Counted from the first letter of the stretch, positions 15,480 to 24,183 are shown. The stretch is DNA of 33,281 nt from Rhodospirillaceae bacterium (GCA_018699735.1 JABIRP010000353.1:1-33281), one strand, 5' to 3'. A program made the numbers and translations. Notes: generated by a model from the letters alone, not told the origin.

Positions 15480-17930
15480 ATGCCAAACAAGAAACTACCA
15501 ACCCAGGCCCGTGTCGTCATCGTCGGCGGCGGGATCGTCGGCTGTTCCGTTGCCTACCACCTGACCAAACTGGGGTGGAAGGATGTTGTCCTGTTGGAGC
15601 AGGGGCGGTTGAGCGGTGGCACCACGTGGCATGCCGCCGGCCTGGTCGGCCAGTTGCGGGCCCAGGAAAACATGACGCGACTGATCCAATACAGCACAGA
15701 TCTATATGAGAGCCTGGAGGAGGAAACCGGCCTTGCGACTGGCTGGAAGCGTACCGGCAGTGTCATCATTGCCCGTACCGAAGAGCGCATGACGGTGATC
15801 AAACGCACCGCCGCCGTCGCTGCTGCTTACGGTATCGAAGCGGACATCATTTCGGCCAAACAGGCGCAGGATAAGTGGCCAATTATGCAAGTCGACGATG
15901 TGGTCGGCGGTGTCTGGCTACCGGGCGACGGCAAGGCCAACCCAGCCGATATCACCCAGGCCTTGGCCAAAGGCGCCCGCAATCGCGGCGCCATGATATT
16001 CGAGAAAACCCGGGTTACCGGTGTTGCCACCGCGAACGGCATTGCGACCGGTGTGCAAACGGCGGACGGCGATATTGCCTGTGAGGTGGTGATCAATTGC
16101 GCCGGTCAATGGGCGCGGCAGTTCGGCCGGTTGGCTGGTGTGACCGTGCCGCTCTATTCCGCGGAACATATGTACATCGTCACCAAGCCGATCGAGGGTG
16201 TGCCCCGAGACATGGCAATGCTGCGTGATCCCGACGGCTATATCTATGGCAAAGAGGAAGTCGGCGGCCTGGTCCTCGGTGGCTTCGAGCCGGATGCCAA
16301 GCCCTGGGGCATGGACGGCATTCCAGATGAGTTCGAATTCACCTTGTTGCCGGACGATTGGGATCAATTCGGTATCCTGATGGAGAACGCGTTGCATCGG
16401 ATCCCGGCCCTGGCTGAGGCGGAGGTGCGGCAGTTCATTAACGGCCCGGAGAGCTTTACCCCCGACAGCAACTACATCCTGGGCGAGGCGCCGGAACTAA
16501 AGAACTATTATGTCGGCGCCGGCTTCAACTCCATGGGCATTGCGAGCGCTGGCGGTGCCGGCAAGGCGCTGGCGGAGTGGGTCGTCAATGGCGAGCCGAC
16601 CATGGATCTTTGGCCGGTCGATATTCGCCGTTTCGCGCATTTCCAAGGCAATGACAAATGGCTCGGTGAACGGGTTGGGGAGACCCTGGGCACCCATTAC
16701 GCCATGCCCTGGCCGAACCGGGAGATGCTGACAGCACGTCCGTTCCGTCGCTCTCCGGTCTACCACCTGCTGCAAGCGAAGGGTGCCTGCTTCGGATCCA
16801 AGATGGGTTGGGAGCGCGCGGTCTGGTTCGCACCGAATGGCGAACAGCCTGAGATGGAATACGCCTTCGGCCGGCAGAACTGGTTCGAGTATCGTGCCGC
16901 AGAACACCGTGCTGCCCGGGAAGCCGTCGCCGTCTTCGATCAAACCTCGTTCTCGAAATTCCAAATCGAGGGGCGTGATGCGGAAGCGGTCTTGCAGCGC
17001 CTCTGTGCCAACAACATGGCCGTCGAACCTGGGGTTTGCGTCTATACCGGGATGTTGAACGAACGCGGCGGTTATGAAAGCGATGTCACCGTCACCCGGC
17101 TGTCCGAGGACAAGTATTTCATGGTCTCCGGCTCGGCCCAGACCACGCGAGACATGGGCTGGATCAAGAGCAATATCCCGGACGGATCCCATTGTGTCGT
17201 GACCGATGTCAGCTCTGGCTATGCCGTCTTCGGTGTAATGGGACCAAACGCCCGGGACCTGCTATCCCGCCTGACCGACGCAGACCTGAGCAGCGAGGCC
17301 TTTCCATTTTCCACCATGCAGCGGATCAGCATCGGCTACGCCACGGCCTGGGCATTTCGGATGACCTATGTGGGCGAGTTGGGCTGGGAGCTATATGTAC
17401 CGGCCGAATTCGCCGTCGGCGTCTACGAAGCGCTTTTAGCGGCGGGCGTGGACCTTGGTTTGCGGGATGCCGGGTATTACGCGATCGATAGCCTGCGCAT
17501 CGAGAAAGGCTTTCGCGCCTGGGGGCATGAGCTGACACCGGATACAACGCCGTTCCAGGCTGGGTTGAGCTTCGCCGTCGACTTAGACAAACCATTTCCC
17601 TTTATCGGCCGGGACGCCTTGCTTGCGGCGAAGGGACAGCCGCTGACCAAGCGGGTCCTGCATTTTACCCTGGGCGACAGCGAGCCCATTTTATGGGGCG
17701 GTGAGCTCATTCTGCTCGACGGCAATCCGGTCGGAAAAATCGACTCCGGCAGCTACGGCCATACCCTGGGGGCCTCCGTCGGCTTGGGCTATATCCGCCA
17801 TGATGCGGGCGTCGACACGGCCCTGATCGAGGCTGGCGGTTTCGAGATCGACGTCGCGGGTGAACGTCATATCGCAACGGCACGCCTGCGGACCCCCTAC
17901 GATCCAAAAGCCGAACGTGTGAAAGTTTAG
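15480..17930 (+). CDS. Dimethylglycine/sarcosine dehydrogenase-like FAD oxidoreductase with GcvT domain
   Basis: This 816-aa protein is the fusion seen in dimethylglycine and sarcosine dehydrogenases. The N-terminal DAO domain has VVIVGGGIVG (FAD-binding) and H51 in GTTWHAAGL, the histidine that carries covalent FAD in this family. The C-terminal part from about residue 460 is a GcvT/aminomethyl-transferase domain with MTYVGELGWELYVP, the folate-binding signature. Family members oxidise N-methyl amines and pass the one-carbon unit to tetrahydrofolate. It starts 5 nt after the aminomutase-like gene in the phnX run, so N-methyl-2-aminoethylphosphonate or another N-alkylated phosphonate is a reasonable substrate guess. 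An unrelated glycine-betaine role remains possible. It ends overlapping the convergent lysR gene by 4 nt. Confidence 0.85.
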   Translation: MPNKKLPTQARVVIVGGGIVGCSVAYHLTKLGWKDVVLLEQGRLSGGTTWHAAGLVGQLRAQENMTRLIQYSTDLYESLEEETGLATGWKRTGSVIIARTEERMTVIKRTAAVAAAYGIEADIISAKQAQDKWPIMQVDDVVGGVWLPGDGKANPADITQALAKGARNRGAMIFEKTRVTGVATANGIATGVQTADGDIACEVVINCAGQWARQFGRLAGVTVPLYSAEHMYIVTKPIEGVPRDMAMLRDPDGYIYGKEEVGGLVLGGFEPDAKPWGMDGIPDEFEFTLLPDDWDQFGILMENALHRIPALAEAEVRQFINGPESFTPDSNYILGEAPELKNYYVGAGFNSMGIASAGGAGKALAEWVVNGEPTMDLWPVDIRRFAHFQGNDKWLGERVGETLGTHYAMPWPNREMLTARPFRRSPVYHLLQAKGACFGSKMGWERAVWFAPNGEQPEMEYAFGRQNWFEYRAAEHRAAREAVAVFDQTSFSKFQIEGRDAEAVLQRLCANNMAVEPGVCVYTGMLNERGGYESDVTVTRLSEDKYFMVSGSAQTTRDMGWIKSNIPDGSHCVVTDVSSGYAVFGVMGPNARDLLSRLTDADLSSEAFPFSTMQRISIGYATAWAFRMTYVGELGWELYVPAEFAVGVYEALLAAGVDLGLRDAGYYAIDSLRIEKGFRAWGHELTPDTTPFQAGLSFAVDLDKPFPFIGRDALLAAKGQPLTKRVLHFTLGDSEPILWGGELILLDGNPVGKIDSGSYGHTLGASVGLGYIRHDAGVDTALIEAGGFEIDVAGERHIATARLRTPYDPKAERVKV

Positions 17931-18799
17931 GGAGATCTGAGATGCGCGCGGGCTACATCCAGGAAGGCCTTGATAATTCGCAGGTTCGCCCGTTCTTTCA
18001 GGCAGACGATGGATTCAGTCATGACCGCCTTGCCGTCGCTTAACTCAATGCTGGTCAGACGTTCGTCATGCCCGAACTCCGGCTCGGAAACGATGCCGAC
18101 GCCAAGACCGGCGGCAACCGCTTCGCGCGACGCTTCCCGACCCTCCACATTCAATACCAAGGGTGGTTTGATCTTGAGACGATCCAGCTCCTGCTCGGTA
18201 ATGCGCCGGGTGGCGGAGCCAGGCTCCCGCAGTACCAGGGTTTCCTGGCTTAACTCTGTAAGGGTGATTTTCTTCCGTTTCGCCCATTTATGGTCCTTGC
18301 GCACAAAGGCGACCATGCGATCGGCGCGAAGCGGCATGACCAATAACCGCTCGTCGTCCGGCGCCTCGCCCAGTTCGCCAATGTCGGCGCCATATTCGAG
18401 CAATTGTGTCAGCACTTCATTGGAATTGCCCTGGGTCAAAGAGATCTGTACCCCGGGATATTCGGCCTGGAACGCGGCGATCACCTCGACGATATGGAAG
18501 GGGGCGCCGAGGGCAATTTTCAGGTTGCCAGCGCGGAGCGCCTGGCTTTCCTGCAGTAGCTCTATCGCCTCGTCTTCCAGTTCGAACTGCCGCCGAGTGA
18601 TTTCCAACAAGCGCACACCGAGTTCGGTCGGGAACACCGTGCGCTTGTGGCGATGGAATAGCTGCACGTCGAAACGCTGTTCCAGCTTGCGCACATGGTC
18701 GGAGACGGCCGGCTGCGTCAGACCCAGTCTATTCGCCGCCTTGGTAAATCCGCCGTGGCTGGCGACCGCATGGAAGGCCCGAAGCTGGGTTGAATACAT
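17927..18799 (-). CDS. LysR-family regulator of the phosphonate genes
   Basis: This 290-aa LysR-type regulator has an N-terminal winged helix in residues 1-65 (AVASHGGFTKAANRLGLTQPAVSDH, with the usual recognition helix). A two-lobed periplasmic-binding-like effector domain follows from about 90. It lies between the phnX run (convergent, 4-nt overlap) and pbfA/phnW (divergent, 77-nt spacer), a typical position for an activator of both. The shared 14-bp motif CATAAGTAAAATCG in its own divergent spacer and in front of phnX is the probable target. The effector could be AEP, phosphonoacetaldehyde or a hydroxy or methyl derivative; this cannot be read from the sequence. Confidence 0.9.
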   Translation of the reverse strand: MYSTQLRAFHAVASHGGFTKAANRLGLTQPAVSDHVRKLEQRFDVQLFHRHKRTVFPTELGVRLLEITRRQFELEDEAIELLQESQALRAGNLKIALGAPFHIVEVIAAFQAEYPGVQISLTQGNSNEVLTQLLEYGADIGELGEAPDDERLLVMPLRADRMVAFVRKDHKWAKRKKITLTELSQETLVLREPGSATRRITEQELDRLKIKPPLVLNVEGREASREAVAAGLGVGIVSEPEFGHDERLTSIELSDGKAVMTESIVCLKERANLRIIKAFLDVARAHLRSP

Positions 18800-18830
18800 C
18801 GAGAAAACCTTTCGTTTGGCCCAATATCAG

Positions 18831-18844
18831 CGATTTTACTTATG
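18831..18844. promoter_or_regulatory. Probable LysR binding site in lysR/pbfA spacer
   Basis: The sequence CGATTTTACTTATG is the exact reverse complement of CATAAGTAAAATCG upstream of phnX (13206-13219). It also matches the second, inverted arm there in 13 of 15 positions when read as AGCGATTTTACTTAT. It sits near the middle of the 77-nt divergent spacer, where one bound LysR dimer could act on both lysR and pbfA-phnW. Binding is inferred. Confidence 0.65.
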
Positions 18845-18876
18845 TTTAAATTTTCCGCATTGATGAGGCAAGGGCG

Positions 18877-20259
18877 ATGACCAAACCAGTGCAAACCGAA
18901 GGCGATATAAATTCTTCCGCTCGCAGGCAGGCTTGGGCCGAGGCGAATGTGTCGGAGGCCATGCAAGCGACGCTGAAACGGGACGCCGACGCATTCCTCC
19001 ACCAGTCGGTTTCCAGTCCCTGCCTGTCCGTCATCAAGAAGGCCGAGGGGATTTTCATCGAAGATGCGGACGGCCGCCGCTTCATGGATTTCCACGGCAA
19101 CAACGTGCATCACATCGGCTATGGCCATCCGCGCCTGAAGCAGGCCATTGCCCGCCAGATGGATGAGCTGTCCTTTGCGCCCCGAAGATTTGCGTGTGAA
19201 CCGGCGATCGAGCTTGCCGAGAAATTGGCGGCGATCTCGCCAGGTGACTTGGGCAAAGTGCTGTTTTCGACCGGTGGCTCGGACGGGGTGGAAATCGCCC
19301 TGAAAGTCGCACGGGCCGCCACCGGCCGCTTCAAGACGCTTTCGTTTTGGGACGCCTTTCATGGTGCCGGGTTCGGTGCTGCCAGTGTCGGCGGCGAACA
19401 GTTGTTTCGCGGTGGGCCGATCGGGCCGCTGTTGCCAGGCGCGGAGCATGTCGCCCCATTCGCCTGTTATCGCTGTCCGTATGGTCACGATGCAAGGCCC
19501 GATGGAACCCCGGACCTGGACGCTTGCAAGATGGCCTGCGCCAATATGGTTCGCTACGGGCTGGAGCGAGAAGGCGATGTTGCAGCCGTAATCGCGGAGC
19601 CGGCTCGCGCGGTCCCGTATCTGCCGCCGCCCGGATTTTGGTCGGCGGTGCGCCAGGCCTGCGACGACCACGGCGCGCTGCTGATATTCGACGAAATCCC
19701 AACCGGCCTTGGCAAGACCGGTCGCATGTTCGCCTGCGATCACGACGGTGTCGTGCCCGACATATTGGTCATGGGCAAGGCTCTTGGCGGTGGCATTCTA
19801 CCGATCGCCGCCACACTCTGCCGGCCCCATCTGGATGTGGCTGGCGACTACGCCTTTGGCCACTACACCCATGAGAAAAACCCAGTTACGACCCGCGCAG
19901 CACTGACCACGATCGAGATAATCGAGGATGAAGGTCTGGTTGAACAGGCCGCGTCTGTTGGCGCTCATGCCCTCGTGCGTCTACAGGAAATGCAACGCCG
20001 GCATCGCGTGATCGGCGATGTTCGGGGGCGCGGGTTATTGATCGGTCTCGATCTGGTGCAAGACCGCGACAGCAAGGAGCCGGCAAATGATGTGGCCGAG
20101 GCTGTGCTCTACCGCGCACTGGATCTGGGGCTCAGTTTCAAGACCACCATGGGCAACGTGCTGACTTTGACGCCGCCGCTCACCACCACAAAATCGCAGA
20201 TGGATGACGCGCTCAATATCCTTGATCGGGCCTTGAGCGAAACCACCTCCGTTTCATGA
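18877..20259 (+). CDS. pbfA: PbfA-like class III PLP enzyme, hydroxy-AEP ammonia-lyase
   Basis: This 460-aa class III PLP enzyme has lysine K301 in VMGKALGGGILPIA and aspartate D272 in FDEIPTGLGK. Features such as NNVHHIGYGHP, the CYRCPYG segment and GHYTHEKNPV differ from ordinary omega-transaminases. They resemble phospho-lyase relatives, notably (R)-1-hydroxy-2-aminoethylphosphonate ammonia-lyase (PbfA), which gives phosphonoacetaldehyde and ammonia and is usually found next to phnW or phnX, as here. GAGGCAAGG precedes the ATG. Its stop overlaps the first possible ATG of phnW. I am confident of the family and the pathway, and less so of the exact reaction; a transaminase using a related aminophosphonate is the alternative. 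Confidence 0.75.
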   Translation: MTKPVQTEGDINSSARRQAWAEANVSEAMQATLKRDADAFLHQSVSSPCLSVIKKAEGIFIEDADGRRFMDFHGNNVHHIGYGHPRLKQAIARQMDELSFAPRRFACEPAIELAEKLAAISPGDLGKVLFSTGGSDGVEIALKVARAATGRFKTLSFWDAFHGAGFGAASVGGEQLFRGGPIGPLLPGAEHVAPFACYRCPYGHDARPDGTPDLDACKMACANMVRYGLEREGDVAAVIAEPARAVPYLPPPGFWSAVRQACDDHGALLIFDEIPTGLGKTGRMFACDHDGVVPDILVMGKALGGGILPIAATLCRPHLDVAGDYAFGHYTHEKNPVTTRAALTTIEIIEDEGLVEQAASVGAHALVRLQEMQRRHRVIGDVRGRGLLIGLDLVQDRDSKEPANDVAEAVLYRALDLGLSFKTTMGNVLTLTPPLTTTKSQMDDALNILDRALSETTSVS

Positions 20260-20273
20260 GAGAAGACACAACC

Positions 20274-21422
20274 ATGCAAGATCAGGTCCGAGACGCTTAT
20301 CTGCTGACCCCCGGCCCGCTGACTACGTCGCGCCAGACTAAAGAAGCAATGCTTCGCGATTGGGGCTCGTGGGATGCTGAGTTCAACGAGGTCACGGCCG
20401 ATATCCGCCGCCGCCTGGTGGCGATGTGCGATGGCGGTGATGACTATGACTGCGTGCCAATTCAGGGCAGCGGAACTTTCGCGATCGAGGCGGCTTTGGG
20501 CAGTTTCATTCCCAAGGATGGCAAGGTCTTGGTTTTGATGAATGGCGCCTATGGCCAGCGGGCCTTGAAAACCCTGGACTATATCGGCCGCGCCGGTGTC
20601 GGCTTGGACAAGGGCGATTACCTGCCGCCGCGGGGGGATGAGGTCGCCAGTATCCTGGCCGAAGACCCAGAGATTACCCATGTTGTGGCGATCCACTGCG
20701 AGACCAGCTCTGGAATTCTCAATCCCCTGTCGGAGATATCGCAGGCGGTCCATACGGCGGGTCGCAAACTGATTATCGATTCGATGAGTGCGTTCGGTGC
20801 CGTGCCATTGAGTGCCCAAGACATCCCGTTTGAAGCCGTGGTTTCGTCGGCGAACAAATGCATCGAAGGGGTTCCAGGCTTCGGCTTCATCATCGCCAAG
20901 AAGCAGGCACTACATGACGCTAAGGGCAACAGCCATTCCCTCAGTCTCGATGTGCATGATCAATGGGATTATATGAACCGCACCGGTCAATGGCGTTTTA
21001 CACCGCCGACACATGTCGTCGTGGCCTTCCACGAGGCGTTGAAGCAACACGATGCGGAAGGCGGCGTTCAGGGGCGGTTGGCCCGGTACACCAATAACCG
21101 AGACGTCATGGTCGCCGGCATGCGAGAAATAGGCTTCGCCACTCTGTTGGACGATCAATGGCTGTCACCGATCATCACAACGTTTTTCGGGCCGGAGGAT
21201 CCAAACTTCGAGTTCAAACGGTTCTATGAGGAGATCAAGTCCCGCGGCTTCATCATCTATCCCGGAAAATTGACCAGGGCGGAGAGCTTCCGCATCGGCT
21301 GCATCGGCCAGTTGGATGCTGAGGTCATGAAGGGCGTTGTGGCGGCCATCGATCAATCCTGCATAGCCATGGGCATCACCAACCGGTCGCCCGGTCAAGC
21401 GACGCGGGATATTGCGGTCTGA
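20274..21422 (+). CDS. phnW: 2-aminoethylphosphonate-pyruvate transaminase PhnW
   Basis: This 382-aa class V PLP transaminase converts 2-aminoethylphosphonate and pyruvate to phosphonoacetaldehyde and alanine, feeding PhnX. It begins YLLTPGPLTTS, the conserved PhnW opening. The cofactor lysine is K195 in SSANKCIEGVPGF, and the active-site HCETSSGILNP and IDSMSAFGA are also typical. I chose the ATG at 20274 rather than the track's 20256: the homologous part starts close behind it, and a GAGAGAAG sequence precedes it. The 20256 ATG overlaps the pbfA stop, so coupling with the upstream gene is likely either way. It is co-transcribed with pbfA and convergent to the dioxygenase gene. Confidence 0.95.
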   Translation: MQDQVRDAYLLTPGPLTTSRQTKEAMLRDWGSWDAEFNEVTADIRRRLVAMCDGGDDYDCVPIQGSGTFAIEAALGSFIPKDGKVLVLMNGAYGQRALKTLDYIGRAGVGLDKGDYLPPRGDEVASILAEDPEITHVVAIHCETSSGILNPLSEISQAVHTAGRKLIIDSMSAFGAVPLSAQDIPFEAVVSSANKCIEGVPGFGFIIAKKQALHDAKGNSHSLSLDVHDQWDYMNRTGQWRFTPPTHVVVAFHEALKQHDAEGGVQGRLARYTNNRDVMVAGMREIGFATLLDDQWLSPIITTFFGPEDPNFEFKRFYEEIKSRGFIIYPGKLTRAESFRIGCIGQLDAEVMKGVVAAIDQSCIAMGITNRSPGQATRDIAV

Positions 21423-21465
21423 TCTACGATCGTTTCCGCGAGCGAATTCCGAACTTGGAACTAGG

Positions 21466-22332
21466 TCACACCCTCCAACCGACCGTTGGGATACCGCTCG
21501 AAATCGTCGTCCGTTGCATAAACCGGTGGTGGGCGGTGGTGTCGAATTCGGTGGCGCGATGAACGGCGGCCTGATTGTCCCAGACGATCGCGTCGTCGGC
21601 GCGCCAGTCGTGACGGTAGGTGTTTTCGGGCCGGGTCGCGCGGGCTAACAAGTCGTCCAGCAATGCCCGGCTTTCGTCTTCCGGCCAACCGACCACGCAT
21701 TTGGCGTGGACCCCAATCATGACGGACTTCAAGCCGCTCGCCGCATTGGTGCGCACCAACCGGTGGCGGACCGGTCCCATGGTCGCCAGTTCCTCCGGTG
21801 TGAATGTGAACCCGACCAGCCCGCGTGAATAGGCAAAGTCATGCTCGATAACCAGGTCCTCGATCTCCGCCTTTTCTTTTTCTGTAAGCGAAGCATAGGC
21901 GGCTCTGGTCGAGGCTAATTCGGTGGCTCCGCCTTCCGGCGGCACGATGCGGGCAGTCAAAACCGAACAGAGAGACGGTACGGCCTTGAAGGTGCTATCG
22001 GCATGCCAAAGCATGTTGGCCTTTTGATAGAACATGCGCCGATCATCACCCGCAATGACCTCGCCGGTTTTGATATCCAGATTGGATTGGCGTGCGAAGG
22101 GTGTGCCGGCTGCGGGATTGACGCCGCGCGTTCCTTCCAGCGGTCCGAACCGTTCGCTGAATTCGATCTGCGCCTCGTCTGTCATCGGCTGGTCGGAGAA
22201 AATCAGAACCAGATGTTCGTCAAAGGCGGCTCGGATTTCAGCGAAGACCGCGTCGTCGAGCGGCGCGTTGATATTCACGCCGGAAATGCGAGCCCCAAAT
22301 ACCGGTGTTACGGGCGTTACGGTTATGGCCAT
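21466..22332 (-). CDS. TfdA/TauD-family 2-oxoglutarate-dependent dioxygenase
   Basis: This 288-aa Fe(II)/2-oxoglutarate oxygenase of the TauD/TfdA group has the metal triad in MLWHADSTF (H110, D112) and AAVHRAT (H258). A 2-oxoglutarate arginine follows in HHRFMQR (R270 or R274). Members hydroxylate small acids such as taurine, 2,4-D and quaternary ammonium phosphonates. It is convergent with phnW (43 nt apart). Hydroxylation of AEP or a methylated AEP at C1 would supply the substrate of the PbfA-like lyase, which would make it the missing first step; this is inference from position. AGAAGGA lies before the ATG. It is divergent from the TIM-barrel gene over 90 nt. Confidence 0.85.
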   Translation of the reverse strand: MAITVTPVTPVFGARISGVNINAPLDDAVFAEIRAAFDEHLVLIFSDQPMTDEAQIEFSERFGPLEGTRGVNPAAGTPFARQSNLDIKTGEVIAGDDRRMFYQKANMLWHADSTFKAVPSLCSVLTARIVPPEGGATELASTRAAYASLTEKEKAEIEDLVIEHDFAYSRGLVGFTFTPEELATMGPVRHRLVRTNAASGLKSVMIGVHAKCVVGWPEDESRALLDDLLARATRPENTYRHDWRADDAIVWDNQAAVHRATEFDTTAHHRFMQRTTISSGIPTVGWRV

Positions 22333-22422
22333 GGGCTATCCTTCTGGCTGAGGGCTACAGTCTGTTTCATCCATGATACCGTCATGCGATCATCCAGGAA
22401 ACGACGATGGATCGGGGGCCCC

Positions 22423-23421
22423 ATGGCGAACGAGCTTTTATTCGGCATTCAGACCAACGGTATCAAACACACGCACGACGATCCCACTCCAGACGTCGAT
22501 ACCCGGTTCGCGATGGTGCGGGATGCTGGCGTGTTCGATTATGTCGACAAGACGCCGGACCCGGACCAGATCCAGGACTTCCTCGCGGCCCGCGACAAAT
22601 ACGGCTTGCCAGTTCGCGCCGGCGGTTGGTTCTACACTCTGGGCGACCCGGACGACGAAGCGCTGATGGCGAGTAATCTGGCGACGGCCAAAGAGCTCGG
22701 CTCCCTGGCACACAACACCCAGATCAAACTGCACCACGCTAACGGGCATGTGGTGACCGACGAGGAGGTGACGGATGCGTATGTCCGGGCGGCCGAACTC
22801 GGCGACAAGTACGCCTGCGTGCCCTGTTTTGAGGTGCATGTGAATATGTGGTCCGAGGATTTTGCCCGCGTATCCCGGGTCGGCCGTATGGTCGAGGCAC
22901 GAGGCCTTGAGTTCAATATCACCCTCGACCACAGCCATGTGATCTTCAAGATAGATAACCCGGACGAGCAGAAGATCTTCGATACCGACAAGCAGATCGC
23001 GTCTGGCGAGATCATCCTCGACCCGTTTCAAGAGGGTAATCTGATTGCTGAATGGGCGGCTGCCGGATGGGTGCGTCATTGCCATGCCCGAGCCTGCGTG
23101 CCCAACAATCCGAAGAACACGCTGGCTCATCACCCGGACGGTCGTGTCGGCCGTGGCATCCAGATACCCTTCAAGAAGCCCGGCCCCGGCGAATACCACG
23201 CTGACTGGGACGAGGCGGCGTTGGAGCCTTGGAAGGAAGGCATTCGTATTCTGATGCGCCACCACGCGGCCGACCCCCTGGGCAAGCTTGGTCAGATCTC
23301 AACTGAGTTCATTCCGAACACGGATTATGGTGAGGGTGGCAAATATTCACTGTTCGAGCAGGGTGTGGCCTGCACCGAATGGATGCGGCAGACGTGGACT
23401 GAAATTCGGACAGGCGGTTAA
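22423..23421 (+). CDS. Xylose-isomerase-like TIM-barrel protein
   Basis: This protein of about 332 aa looks like the sugar phosphate isomerase/epimerase (AP endonuclease 2-like) TIM barrel. Candidate metal ligands occur at barrel-strand ends: E137 in CFEVHVNMW, D169 and H170/H172 in LDHSHVI, H219/H221 in RHCHARAC and the Glu in STEFIPN. I reject the track start at 22003, which runs through the dioxygenase gene on the other strand, and take the ATG at 22423 (alternative 22384), which follows a GGGGG stretch. It stands divergent from the dioxygenase, with which it may share a pathway, and convergent with the LysE-like gene, the stop codons overlapping in TTAA. Substrate unknown. Confidence 0.75.
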   Translation: MANELLFGIQTNGIKHTHDDPTPDVDTRFAMVRDAGVFDYVDKTPDPDQIQDFLAARDKYGLPVRAGGWFYTLGDPDDEALMASNLATAKELGSLAHNTQIKLHHANGHVVTDEEVTDAYVRAAELGDKYACVPCFEVHVNMWSEDFARVSRVGRMVEARGLEFNITLDHSHVIFKIDNPDEQKIFDTDKQIASGEIILDPFQEGNLIAEWAAAGWVRHCHARACVPNNPKNTLAHHPDGRVGRGIQIPFKKPGPGEYHADWDEAALEPWKEGIRILMRHHAADPLGKLGQISTEFIPNTDYGEGGKYSLFEQGVACTEWMRQTWTEIRTGG

Positions 23422-24095
23422 CCAGCCGTCGCTGCTTCCAGTGATGTCATGCCGAACGCTAAATGCACCGCCAATCCAGCCAGGATGATCGCGGATCCCC
23501 ATTTCTGAGCTGACCAGAAACCGGGATGACGCGATAACCAATCGCCGATCTGCCCGAAGAACAAGCCGACGGCCATGTTGAGTGAATTGCCGAGGATATT
23601 GAATATCAGGCCAAGCAGGATGAACTGGGCGAAGACCGATCCGCGCTCCGGGTCTGTGAACTGCGGCACGAACGCCAGATAAAACAGCCCAGACTTCGGG
23701 TTTAGAATGTTCGTTACGACGGCTTGGCGATATATTGCCCAAAGCCGACCAGTCGCGAGGGTTGCGATTTCGCCAATTCCAACCCTGGAGCCCGCCCGCA
23801 TGATCTGGATCGCCAGATAAACCAGATATGCCGCGCCCGCATAGCGGACAAAGTCATATGCCAAGGGAGAGACCCGGAGCAGGGCCGACAACCCAGCCGC
23901 CGCCACCAGACAATTGATGAAGGAGCCGGACGACAGGCCCAACACAGAGACCAAGGCCGCAAGCCGACCCTCGCCTAAACTACGGGCGACCACATAGAGC
24001 ATGCCGGGACCCGGAGACGCCCCCATAGCAAAGGCCGCGACAGTGAATACACTGAGTTCTCGGCCGGTAGGCAAGAGTGATGTTAAGGCGTCCAA
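23418..24095 (-). CDS. LysE/RhtB-family amino acid exporter
   Basis: This 225-aa inner-membrane protein of the LysE family has about six hydrophobic segments and the N-terminal family signature FAMGASPGPGMLYVVARSL. The family exports amino acids or related metabolites. The start is TTG (24093-24095), preceded by GAGGA; it gives the normal family length and no ATG lies earlier in frame. The stop overlaps that of the TIM-barrel gene. It could export an amino compound from the neighbouring phosphonate metabolism, but LysE genes are common and the link is weak. No partner regulator adjoins it. Confidence 0.85.
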   Translation of the reverse strand: MDALTSLLPTGRELSVFTVAAFAMGASPGPGMLYVVARSLGEGRLAALVSVLGLSSGSFINCLVAAAGLSALLRVSPLAYDFVRYAGAAYLVYLAIQIMRAGSRVGIGEIATLATGRLWAIYRQAVVTNILNPKSGLFYLAFVPQFTDPERGSVFAQFILLGLIFNILGNSLNMAVGLFFGQIGDWLSRHPGFWSAQKWGSAIILAGLAVHLAFGMTSLEAATAG

Positions 24096-24183
24096 TCGCA
24101 GGTCCTCGACGAGAGAGGGTTATCCAGAGCTTCTAGAGGGCCGCGCTGCCAGGTGCAACGGCGCTGAAAAAGATCCCACGCGG

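Noticed and set aside
18718-19743. 341-codon minus-strand ORF opposite pbfA
   Set aside because: Antisense shadow of the PLP-enzyme gene, running across the lysR/pbfA spacer into lysR.
22003-22422. N-terminal extension of the TIM-barrel ORF
   Set aside because: It lies on the opposite strand of the dioxygenase gene, and the homologous protein begins at MANELLFGIQ (22423).
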